Shown: piece by piece, positions 20,406 to 28,078 of the stretch
How positions within the stretch are numbered: the first letter of the stretch is position 1
Layout: every line of letters starts with the position of its first letter
Assembly (NCBI RefSeq): GCF_000525915.1
Contig: NZ_AODH01000009.1
Location: 62,001 to 126,000, forward strand
Source: Brochothrix campestris FSL F6-1037
GTDB taxonomy: Bacteria > Bacillota > Bacilli > Lactobacillales > Listeriaceae
Direction of reading: 5' to 3'
Length of the DNA: 64,000 nucleotides
Position numbers and translations under genes: made by a program
Notes under the pieces: model-generated
What the model was told of the DNA's origin: nothing
What the model saw: the letters and a program-made list of their open reading frames with translations, nothing else
The model's database searches: none

Positions 20406-21581
20406 ATGAAAGCTGTTGGAATCATTGCCGAATTTAACCCATTCCACAATGGGCACCGTTTCATTTTAAACCATGCGAAGCATAAATCACAAGCAGAAGT
20501 TTTAATTGTTGTCATGAGTGGCAACTTTTTACAGCGGGGCGAACCCGCTCTCATTAATAAATGGCGCCGGACGCAAGCCGCCTTAGCTAACGGTGCTGAT
20601 CTCGTGATTGAATTACCTTTCACTGCCGCAACTGAATCGGCCGAAAATTTCGCCCGTGGTGGCGTTCAACTATTACACGACCTTCATTGCGACACCCTTT
20701 GTTTTGGGACTGAAGACGGCGATTCTATACCATACGAAGCTTTAGCTGTCTTTTATCAACAGGAGACAGCCCGTTTTGACGATCTTATTCAAGAACGTCT
20801 AGCCGAACACTATACGTATCCAAACGCACTCACAGCCGCTTGGGAAGCCTTAACACACGACACCTGGCCTAATATCAATTTTCGCCAGCCGAATATCCTG
20901 CTCGGTTTACAATATGCCATTGCCAATCAACTTGGTAATCACCCCATGCAATTATTACCACTCAATCGCATTGGCGCCCAACACAGTGATGAGCATATCG
21001 CGCACGAGGCCTTTGCGAGTGGAACGGCGATTCGTTCGCGTGTGCTTGAAGGCCATGACATCACCGCCTTTATCCCGGAAAACACACAACAACTCGTTAC
21101 AGAAGCAACCAAACATACTTGGGCGGACTACTGGCCCCTGCTCCACTACCAATTATTGTTACAATCACCCGCACAACTTAGTTTGTACCACGGGATTAGT
21201 GAAGGAATCGAATACCGCCTCATCAACGCAGCCAAAAAAGCGAATTCCTTTAGCGAATGGCTCTCTTTAGTCAAAACAAAACGCTATACTGTCAATCGCA
21301 TTCAACGAATGGCACTCAACATCCTCATGCAACATACTGAAGCTGACTTTCAACTGCAACAACAAAAAACATACCATCATTTGCTCGGCATGAGCACAAC
21401 TGGACAAGCTTACTTAAAACAATCTAAAAAAACACGTTCATTCCCTGTAGTAGCAACTTTTTCTAAAGCACCACCTGGATACACGTTTGTTGACGAAAAG
21501 GCAACAGCGCTCTATCAGCTGCCATTTAAGAAAGTCTCCGCCAACGACTATACTCATCCTCCGATAAGGATTGAGCTATAA
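20406..21581 (+). CDS. tmcAL: tRNA(Met) cytidine acetate ligase TmcAL (YlbM)
   Basis: Forms acetylcytidine at the wobble base of elongator tRNA-Met using acetate and ATP. From the ATG at 20406 (AAAGGATTGATGTT upstream) it is 391 residues. The N-terminal nucleotidyltransferase fold shows GIIAEFNPFHNGH with its HxGH-type motif, and MSGNFLQRGEPAL near residue 38. The C-terminus has HHLLGMSTTGQAYLK. It is the only plus-strand gene in this part and converges on ylbL. Confidence 0.95.
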   Translation: MKAVGIIAEFNPFHNGHRFILNHAKHKSQAEVLIVVMSGNFLQRGEPALINKWRRTQAALANGADLVIELPFTAATESAENFARGGVQLLHDLHCDTLCFGTEDGDSIPYEALAVFYQQETARFDDLIQERLAEHYTYPNALTAAWEALTHDTWPNINFRQPNILLGLQYAIANQLGNHPMQLLPLNRIGAQHSDEHIAHEAFASGTAIRSRVLEGHDITAFIPENTQQLVTEATKHTWADYWPLLHYQLLLQSPAQLSLYHGISEGIEYRLINAAKKANSFSEWLSLVKTKRYTVNRIQRMALNILMQHTEADFQLQQQKTYHHLLGMSTTGQAYLKQSKKTRSFPVVATFSKAPPGYTFVDEKATALYQLPFKKVSANDYTHPPIRIEL

Positions 21582-21611
21582 CACTTCATCCACACAGTCA
21601 TTGTTAAAAAT

Positions 21612-21661
21612 AATAAAACGAATGCGCTGTCGAAAGTGATCGAAAGCGCATTCGTTTTATT
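21612..21661. terminator. Bidirectional terminator between tmcAL and ylbL
   Basis: Arms AATAAAACGAATGCGCT and AGCGCATTCGTTTTATT form a 17 bp stem with a 16-base loop. A/T-rich ends on both sides suit termination of the two convergent genes. Confidence 0.85.
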
Positions 21662-21665
21662 GAGG

Positions 21666-22724
21666 TTACTCTTTTTTTATTGGTAATTTTTGCAGTGTGA
21701 CAATCGCATCATTAAGTGATTTAACTGGAATAATCGTCATCGACGTATCAATCGCCTTCGCAACTTTAAGTGCGTCGTCATAATTCGAGTGAACTGATGA
21801 ATCGGCCTTCTTCATGTCAGCGGTAATTTCATCATCGGGCGCTAAGAAATAATCCTTGCCCGCTTTAGCAGCCGTCACAATCTTTTCCTCTATTCCTCCG
21901 ATACGTCCAATTGTACCATCTGCTTCAATTGTACCAGTGCCGGCAATCTCATAGCCACGCGTTAAATCTTCCGCCGCAAGACTACTATAGATTTCGAGCG
22001 AAAACATAAACCCGGCCGATGGTCCACCGATTTTTTCAGTGTGAACCGTAACCTTCGGCGTTGTCTTAACTTCTTTATCATCAACTAAGGTAATACCAAT
22101 TCCTACTTTGCCTTTTTTGTCGATGTCAATTAATTTCACCTGACCGCTACGTTGAGACATTTCGCCTGCTTTAGTATACGTCAAACTGACCGATGAACCT
22201 TTTTTGCGCGAGCCGACATATGCTATAAATTCATCCGATGATTTAAATTGCTTACCATCGATGGCATGAATCGTGTCACCAGCTGCCAACAGTTTTTTTG
22301 CATCACTCTGATCGACTAACGATAAGACAAACACACCGTTATATTTCGCCTCTGCTTTGAGTCCAGCCTGCTTAAAAGCCGCTTCGACTGCATTGTTTTT
22401 AGCACTATTCATGTAATACATTTGACGAACATTAAATTGGGCATCCGTTTCACCTTCGGCGCGCAATTCGCTCGCTTTGTCGATTTCTTGATATTTCATT
22501 AACGAGGCAATGAGCAACGTCACCGGAGTTGCATGCTGTAAACCAATCGTCGTCAAACTAAAACTCCCTGTTTTGTTAGCGTGTTTGCCGGCGACACTAA
22601 TCAACGGTTCTAATTTTTCAGTCGTACCTGGCTTCGTAATATAATACGGCACTGGGATAAAAATTAACCCTAATAGCAGCAAGGTAATAATGACTGTAAG
22701 TAGTTTCTGCAATGTTTTATTCAT
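21666..22724 (-). CDS. ylbL: PDZ/Lon-type S16 membrane protease YlbL
   Basis: Membrane-anchored serine protease; the Bacillus homologue degrades the DNA-damage division inhibitor YneA. The 352-residue protein has one N-terminal membrane segment (about 8-27), a PDZ domain (about 125-190, with AAGDTIHAIDGKQF) and a C-terminal Lon-type domain. The catalytic Ser lies in GGPSAGFMFSLE near residue 239 and the Lys in GGIEEKIVTAAKAG near 278. It follows coaD by 3 bp. Confidence 0.95.
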   Translation of the reverse strand: MNKTLQKLLTVIITLLLLGLIFIPVPYYITKPGTTEKLEPLISVAGKHANKTGSFSLTTIGLQHATPVTLLIASLMKYQEIDKASELRAEGETDAQFNVRQMYYMNSAKNNAVEAAFKQAGLKAEAKYNGVFVLSLVDQSDAKKLLAAGDTIHAIDGKQFKSSDEFIAYVGSRKKGSSVSLTYTKAGEMSQRSGQVKLIDIDKKGKVGIGITLVDDKEVKTTPKVTVHTEKIGGPSAGFMFSLEIYSSLAAEDLTRGYEIAGTGTIEADGTIGRIGGIEEKIVTAAKAGKDYFLAPDDEITADMKKADSSVHSNYDDALKVAKAIDTSMTIIPVKSLNDAIVTLQKLPIKKE

Positions 22725-22727
22725 GCG

Positions 22728-23210
22728 CTACCCCTGCCCGAACTTTTGTGCCACGTCAATCGCCACAAAGTCTGGCACAAACTGTTGCACCGAACGACCG
22801 TATCGCGCGATTTCTTTTACAATTGAAGAACTAATCACTTCATGTTGTGGGCGCGCCATCAAAAAGACAGTCTCGATTTCAGGTGCCAGTTCGGCATTCA
22901 TAGTCGCAATCGGCCACTCATAATTGTAATCGGTTGTGTTACGAATCCCCCTAACAAAACTATCCGCTTTAACAGTCCGGGCAAAATCAACTGCTAATCC
23001 CTCAGAATGAGTAACAATCACAGAGGTATCATTAGCAAAGGCTTGTGTGAGATGGTTGAGACGCTCATCAAGACTAAAAAGAGTCTGCTTCGCCTGATTA
23101 ACCATAATCACGACGTACACACAATCAAACAATCGACTTGCACGCTCGACAATTTCAAGATGACCATTTGTTAACGGATCAAACGATCCGGCATAAACAG
23201 CAGTTGACAT
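22728..23210 (-). CDS. coaD: Phosphopantetheine adenylyltransferase
   Basis: Makes dephospho-CoA from 4'-phosphopantetheine and ATP, the penultimate step of CoA synthesis. The 160-residue protein has AVYAGSFDPLTNGHLEIVER at the N-terminus with the nucleotidyltransferase HxGH-like TNGHL. SFVRGIRNTTDY near 88 and ISSSIVKEIARYG near 128 are the family substrate motifs. It lies between rsmD and ylbL as in Bacillus. Confidence 0.98.
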   Translation of the reverse strand: MSTAVYAGSFDPLTNGHLEIVERASRLFDCVYVVIMVNQAKQTLFSLDERLNHLTQAFANDTSVIVTHSEGLAVDFARTVKADSFVRGIRNTTDYNYEWPIATMNAELAPEIETVFLMARPQHEVISSSIVKEIARYGRSVQQFVPDFVAIDVAQKFGQG

Positions 23211-23216
23211 CGTTCA

Positions 23217-23774
23217 TCACTCTCCTACTTCATAAAAGCTCAAACTAGTAATACCATATAACGCTTGTTTAAAGCGACTAAAACCACCAATCACATCCGG
23301 GAGCTCATAAGTTTTTTCATGTTCTACCACAATGATTGACTGCTCAGACACTAATTTTAACGTTTCAATTTTATTCAATAACGCTTCCATTTGATGAAAA
23401 CGATAAGGCGGATCCAAAAAGATTAACTTGAAGGTATCGCCCGATTGGGCCAATTGATCAATCGTTCGCAACGCCTCACCTTTCTTAATAACTGCTTGTT
23501 TTTCTAAATGACATTTTGCGACATTCTCGGTAATAATTTTAATCGCTGGCGCGGCTTGATCAACAAAGACTGTTTCATCAATCCCCCGACTCAGCGCCTC
23601 AATTCCAAGACCACCACTGCCCGCAAAGAGATCCAATGCTTTTCCGCCATCAAAATAAGGGCCAATGATATTGAACATTGACTCCTTAATTTTATCGGTT
23701 GTCGGGCGTGTTTTATCACCTGGTACGGCTTTCAATTGGTGGTTTCTAACTGTTCCTGCTACAACTCTCATCAT
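23217..23774 (-). CDS. rsmD: 16S rRNA m2G966 methyltransferase RsmD
   Basis: SAM-dependent N2-guanine methyltransferase acting on 16S rRNA during 30S assembly. The 185-residue protein shows TRPTTDKIKESMFNI near residues 22-36, the SAM motif ALDLFAGSGGLGIEALSRG near 43-61 and the catalytic DPPY motif near 121. It is directly upstream of coaD, a conserved pair. Complete. Confidence 0.97.
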   Translation of the reverse strand: MMRVVAGTVRNHQLKAVPGDKTRPTTDKIKESMFNIIGPYFDGGKALDLFAGSGGLGIEALSRGIDETVFVDQAAPAIKIITENVAKCHLEKQAVIKKGEALRTIDQLAQSGDTFKLIFLDPPYRFHQMEALLNKIETLKLVSEQSIIVVEHEKTYELPDVIGGFSRFKQALYGITSLSFYEVGE

Positions 23775-23798
23775 TATGCTCCTTTATTGTTCACTTCG

Positions 23799-24077
23799 TT
23801 AGAGTGAGTGATACTCTAATTCGACATTTGGATTTTCAATCGTCGTATAGGTTGTCTTTATAAATGGACGTTGCGAAACTTCCACTTTTTTAACCCAATT
23901 CAACGTTTTTAATTTAGCAACGACACCCTCAACATCATCACAATTACAGTAAACAACACCGTACTTCATTCGACGTGATGTATATTGCAAGTGACCGTAA
24001 CGACGTAATGTTTTTAACTGTTTAAAATGATGACCCCAAACAACAATCCCTTGTCGTTCAATTGGTGTAAATGTCAT
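23799..24077 (-). CDS. ylbG: YlbG family protein (DUF2129)
   Basis: The 92-residue protein belongs to the YlbG family. It shows the HFKQLKTLRRYGHLQYTSRR motif near residues 17-36, a central YCNCDD and the end VEVSQRPFIKTT. No enzymatic role is established. It is found next to ylbF and rsmD in Bacillales. It follows the ylbF frame by 13 bp. Confidence 0.9.
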   Translation of the reverse strand: MTFTPIERQGIVVWGHHFKQLKTLRRYGHLQYTSRRMKYGVVYCNCDDVEGVVAKLKTLNWVKKVEVSQRPFIKTTYTTIENPNVELEYHSL

Positions 24078-24090
24078 AAATTCCCTCCTC

Positions 24091-24540
24091 TTAACCTACT
24101 GAGCAACCACAGCCGCCTCCGGTACTACAGCCACCGCCATGACGACGTTTCCCTTCGAAAAACGGATTGCCCACAGGCACTTTTACTTGTTCTGATACAC
24201 TTTCGCCGATGAGGATACCCACTTGGTCCAATAATGATTGTACGCCCATTTCGGCTTGACGAAAAGTCATGATGACTTCATCCATGTCTAACTCTCACTT
24301 CAATCGACGTGTTTCCCGGTTAATCTCTTTGTACTCGGGATGATAACGTCCAAATCGTTGCACTTCATCGAATCGCTCTTTCATTGTTGCAAAAGCTTTT
24401 ATTTTTTCTTGCGTTACTGGTGTCGTCATTAATTGTCTTTTGGCAGAATGGTATTCTGACATCGCTTCTGATTGATTGATCATCTCAGCAAGTTCGTCTG
24501 CTAAATCAAGCACTTCAATCGTTTGATAGGTTGCAAACAT
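24091..24540 (-). pseudogene. ylbF: YlbF (RicF), interrupted by an in-frame TGA
   Basis: YlbF is a subunit of the Y-complex that modulates RNase Y and is needed for competence and biofilm in Bacillus. The first 81 codons run from the ATG at 24540 through RFGRYHPEYKEINRETRRLK. A TGA at 24295-24297 then stops the frame. The same frame continues without a shift, ELDMDEVIMTFRQAE, to the conserved VKVPVGNPFFEG and the Cys-rich tail CGCSVG. Family members have Arg or Lys at the TGA position. This is a single-codon nonsense change, unlike the homopolymer breaks elsewhere, and may be real. Confidence 0.88.
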
Positions 24541-24581
24541 CTAACCACCCTTTCTTATAATACTCTCTTAATTATACTGCT

Positions 24582-25659
24582 TTATGAAGGGTCTGTCACT
24601 TCCGCTACATAGCCAATGATTTGCGTTGTATAAAACTGAAAGCTTCCGACCCCCATAACGTTCGCATTCTCTAGCTCCAACGTTTGACGATGACTAGCTG
24701 AACTTAACCACGCGGCAAAGGTCGCGGCACCATCGACGTAATTAGCCGCAATATTTTCTTCAACTTCCTCAAATACGAGTTCAGAGACGGTCATCCGTTT
24801 TGCTAAATCACCCTTTGTAGCAGAATCATGGCTAAAAAATTCATTCTCGTGCATGTCCTTACTATGAGCACTTGCCGCCTGCCCAATTTTTTTGTTTTCA
24901 ACTAACGTACTCAAGCCCCGTTTCGTCCGATAAATATTAGTTAAATCAACAATATCGCTGTTCATCCCTGCATTAATTTGACGCCATTTTTCATCAGATA
25001 ATTTAGGTACCTCATAAAGTTCCCCTTCATAAACTGATTCATAAGGATGCAGTTTCACTAACGTATCGCTATCCATAAATGAGACTGCGAATAACTCACG
25101 TGCGTTCGAATCAATCGTCAACTGGGCATAGCGATTGGGTGCAAGTTTAATTAAAGGGCGCGTATAAAGGTCGTCTTCCGATAAACTCAATTGATATTTC
25201 CCATAGCTTGAATTAACAATGATTTCAGATTCCATCGCATAGCGATTCATGATTGTCTCAACTGGCATCCCAATTTCAAAGGGATTAATTTCTAGCTTAT
25301 TACCGACTACATTGATTCGAACAACACGATCTGCTAATACACCAACCGTCATGTAACCTTGCACACCTTTGGTAAATACGTATTCCTCATATTCGTAAGC
25401 CGTTTGTTCCACCCGATCTGCCTTACCATATTTTTTTTTCAATCGTCGCGTAAGGCTTGCCAATATATTTTGCAATACTCTTATCTTCGTCGTATTTCAG
25501 TGCCGTTTCTTTCGAGGCTACTTTCATTTTCAAATCACCTTGTTTCGCATCATACGTTTGAAATAAGGCAGTACTTTTATCCTTTGTGTATAAAGGAGAA
25601 GTATAGGCAATTAACATAAAAAGCACGACTAACAATAACACTTTTAAAATACTTTTCAT
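24582..25659 (-). pseudogene. YlbC-like CAP-domain protein, frameshifted as read
   Basis: The ATG at 25659 follows GAGAGGGGAAAA and starts a hydrophobic export or anchor segment (ILKVLLLVVLFMLIAY, about residues 3-18). The middle region resembles the CAP-associated domain. The C-terminal CAP/SCP domain (about 235-355) shows LTNIYRTKRGLSTL, SAHSKDMHENEFFSHDS and ENIAANY. The frame breaks at a T9 run (25431-25439); T8 joins IEKK to YGKADRVEQ. It lies at the ylbC position of the Bacillus ylb block. The function of the family is not established. Confidence 0.85.
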
Positions 25660-25675
25660 TTTTCCCCTCTCCATC

Positions 25676-25720
25676 AAAAAAGATATTAACAGTAACAACG
25701 AAACGTTACTGTTAATATCT
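25676..25720 (-). terminator. ctaB terminator, distal copy with T-tract
   Basis: Perfect 16 bp stem AGATATTAACAGTAAC / GTTACTGTTAATATCT with an 8-base loop at 25681-25720, followed on the minus strand by five to six T. An identical 40 bp hairpin lies at 25919-25958 on the other side of the repeat element. Confidence 0.85.
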
Positions 25721-25918
25721 TGAGACTGAAGATAAACGCTGTACTAGGTCGTTACGACTTGCTCGCTCGGGATTACGTACCATCAATACGCGCACCGTCA
25801 CTCGCTCGTCGTTCCTACTATAACACCGTTTCTTTTCAGTCAAGTCATTTTGTACACAAAGTCACTGTAATAGCATTACAAAGAAAATGAAGTCTGTTTA
25901 GACTTTGTCTACATTCTG
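25721..25918 (+). repeat. Large terminator-associated repeat, copy B
   Basis: A 198 bp non-coding element between two identical copies of the ctaB terminator hairpin. In the plus direction it starts TGAGACTGAAGATAAACGCT and ends GACTTTGTCTACATTCTG. A central block of about 78 bp (around 25744-25821, starting CTAGGTCGTTACGACTTGCT) matches the copy at 38520-38839 with only two mismatches. The outer parts form an imperfect inverted repeat (GACTGAAGATAAACGCTGT with ACACCGTTTCTTTTCAGTC). I find no coding frame. It occupies the place where Bacillus has ctaC-ctaG. Confidence 0.85.
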
Positions 25919-25958
25919 AGATATTAACAGTAACAACGAAACGTTACTGTTAATATCT
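25919..25958 (-). terminator. ctaB terminator hairpin, proximal copy without T-tract
   Basis: The same 40 bases as 25681-25720, including the loop AACGAAAC, but on the minus strand it is followed by CAGAATGTAGAC rather than T. It is nearest the ctaB stop at 25997. Without a T-tract it is unlikely to terminate by itself. Confidence 0.8.
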
Positions 25959-25996
25959 TATCGTCTTTCTTGAATTCATGCAATCATCAACTGTGC

Positions 25997-26902
25997 TTAC
26001 ACAAAAGGTGCTAACACCATCATCGCCACAAATAAAATCATTAGATAGCTTAATGAGAAGAAAAACATTGATTTTGCCCATTGATCTGGATCGGCGGTTT
26101 TATAGCCGCGTAACCCGAGCACAAGCCACGCAATATTCATAATTGTCGCTAACACAACATAGATTATACCGAAATCAAACATGAAGAATGGTAACACGGT
26201 TAAAAAGCCCACCCAGAGAAGGATGCTTTTACGCCCTCGTTCTACACCTTTAACAACTGGCAGCATCGGAATACCTGCAGCTGCATAATCAGCACGACGA
26301 CGGATGGCAATTGCATAAAAATGCGGTGGTTGCCAACAAAACATGAATAAAAAGAGCATGATTGCTGGTAATTCTAACGTTGGCGCAATTGCAAACCAAC
26401 CAATTAGCGGTGGTACTGCACCTGAAAACGAACCGATAATCGTATTTGAAACAAGGTTTCGTTTCGCCCACATCGTGTAGACAACGTTATATAAAAACAC
26501 ACCTGCTAAACCAGTAATACCGGTCATCGGATTAATCATGAACAGCAACACTTCACCGACAACGGTTAAAGCAATAAAGGCTACAAGTGTCATTTTCGGA
26601 CTAATTCGCCCCGTAATTGTCGGCCGTGTTTTTGTTCGCTCCATTTTTTTATCGATGTCACGATCGTAGTAATTGTTCCAACAGCCTGCTCCCGCAATAA
26701 TCGCCGCCGTACCGATTACAAGCATAATAACGGTCACTATGTTTTGTAAAAAGGGTGTGTTCGTATATTGGAAAGCAATCCACATCCCTGCAAAGGCAGC
26801 AATCGTATTCGAATCAACGATGCCCATTTTTACAAGCCCCGTCAAATCATTGATTGTAACGCGTGACGTTGCTTTGTTTGTTTCAAGACTTTTTTCTGTC
26901 AT
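25997..26902 (-). CDS. ctaB: Heme O synthase (protoheme IX farnesyltransferase)
   Basis: Membrane UbiA-type prenyltransferase that adds a farnesyl group to heme b. The 301-residue protein has about eight membrane segments. The first aspartate-rich motif is NYYDRDIDKKMERTKTRP (about residues 78-95) and the second region YAIAIRRRADYAAAG lies near 198-212. It is divergent from ctaA, as in many Bacillales. No cytochrome oxidase subunit genes follow, in contrast to Bacillus. Confidence 0.97.
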   Translation of the reverse strand: MTEKSLETNKATSRVTINDLTGLVKMGIVDSNTIAAFAGMWIAFQYTNTPFLQNIVTVIMLVIGTAAIIAGAGCWNNYYDRDIDKKMERTKTRPTITGRISPKMTLVAFIALTVVGEVLLFMINPMTGITGLAGVFLYNVVYTMWAKRNLVSNTIIGSFSGAVPPLIGWFAIAPTLELPAIMLFLFMFCWQPPHFYAIAIRRRADYAAAGIPMLPVVKGVERGRKSILLWVGFLTVLPFFMFDFGIIYVVLATIMNIAWLVLGLRGYKTADPDQWAKSMFFFSLSYLMILFVAMMVLAPFV

Positions 26903-27033
26903 ATTATAAACCCCTTACCTTCTTTTTTCCTAAAAAAACTCTTATATCAATATACCATATTTCACATAATATACACCAACTAATTGTTTAGTCATATTTC
27001 AGACACATTTATTCAAATTGCCAAAATGACCTC

Positions 27034-27062
27034 TTGGGTGTTTAGCGATTATAAGGTAAAAT
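27034..27062 (+). promoter_or_regulatory. Possible ctaA promoter
   Basis: TTGGGT (27034-27039) and TAAAAT (27057-27062) are 17 bp apart, 40 bp before the ctaA start. The -35 is imperfect. The rest of the 200 bp ctaB-ctaA gap is AT-rich, with no other clear signal. Confidence 0.4.
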
Positions 27063-27102
27063 TAGAAGTGATTGTATTAAAGAAAGTGGGGTTCTCTTAC
27101 AC

Positions 27103-28017
27103 ATGACTAAGTTTTTAAAAATTCTCTCAATAGTAACAATCGTCTTAATGACTGTTGTGGTGTTCGGTGGTGCTCTCGTAACAAAAACAGGCTCCGCCGA
27201 TGGCTGTGGCGCTACATGGCCCTTATGTAACGGACAACTCGTTAATTTAACCGATGTCACCATCGAAAAATTAATTGAAGTGTTCCACCGTCTTTCAACG
27301 GGACTAGCCTCTATTTTCGTGATTGCACTTGCCATTTTCTCATGGCGCTATATTAAAGGACGTGCCGAAACAAAGGTTATTGCCATTATTTCAGTTGTTT
27401 TTTTAGTTTTACAAGCAATCATGGGTGCGATGGCAGTCGTTTGGAGTCAAAATGCCGTTATTATGGCATTGCATTTCGGAATTTCAATCATCTCATACGC
27501 TTCCATCGTGATGCTTGCCTTGTTCATCTTTGAAATCGACCTTAAGTTCGATGCCAAGTCGGTTAAAATGACCAAGAAATTACGCTACAGTATTTATTAC
27601 TTGTTGCTTTTTACGTACATCGCAATTTACACCGGCGCCTTAGTGCGGCACATGGATGCCAGCTTAGCGCTACCGTCCTTCATGTTTGAAGATGGTAAAT
27701 TTGTCATGCCGACAACAACGCCACAATTCGTGCAGTTATTACATCGAGCAGCAGCCTTCGTCTTGGCGGTTTGGATTGCTTGGCTTGCTTGGTACACATC
27801 GAAGCACTACAGCCATTCCAAAGTATTACGTGGCTGTTCATCACTCCTTGTACTCCTCGTTGTAATTCAAATCATTTTAGGGATTGCTACTGTTGACTCA
27901 AACGTCAACCTCTACATTGCCTTAATGCATTCCTTAACCATCACGATTATCTTTGCCGTCTTGAGCTACTTAGCATTGATCGCATTCCGTAGTGGTCGAC
28001 GTAGCAACAACAATTAA
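27103..28017 (+). CDS. ctaA: Heme A synthase
   Basis: Membrane monooxygenase that converts heme O to heme A for aa3-type terminal oxidases. The 304-residue protein has eight membrane segments. It has the N-terminal GGALVTKTGSADGCGATWPL with the loop cysteines (CGATWPLC), glutamate and histidine in IEVFHRLSTG near residue 62, and a second half with QLLHRAAAF. Both halves keep the heme-ligand histidines. It ends at a strong bidirectional terminator shared with pycA. Confidence 0.96.
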   Translation: MTKFLKILSIVTIVLMTVVVFGGALVTKTGSADGCGATWPLCNGQLVNLTDVTIEKLIEVFHRLSTGLASIFVIALAIFSWRYIKGRAETKVIAIISVVFLVLQAIMGAMAVVWSQNAVIMALHFGISIISYASIVMLALFIFEIDLKFDAKSVKMTKKLRYSIYYLLLFTYIAIYTGALVRHMDASLALPSFMFEDGKFVMPTTTPQFVQLLHRAAAFVLAVWIAWLAWYTSKHYSHSKVLRGCSSLLVLLVVIQIILGIATVDSNVNLYIALMHSLTITIIFAVLSYLALIAFRSGRRSNNN

Positions 28018-28028
28018 TATGCCCTATC

Positions 28029-28068
28029 AAAAGAGCCTGTCCAACCGTTTGGTTGGACAGGCTCTTTT
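28029..28068. terminator. Bidirectional terminator between ctaA and pycA
   Basis: Perfect 18 bp stem AAAAGAGCCTGTCCAACC / GGTTGGACAGGCTCTTTT with a GTTT loop. It has T-rich ends in both directions, placed between two convergent genes. Confidence 0.95.
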
Positions 28069-28078
28069 GACATTTCGG

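Noticed and set aside
25721-25918. Insertion sequence or CRISPR-like array
   Set aside because: The repeats have no coding frame, no transposase nearby and no regular repeat-spacer pattern.
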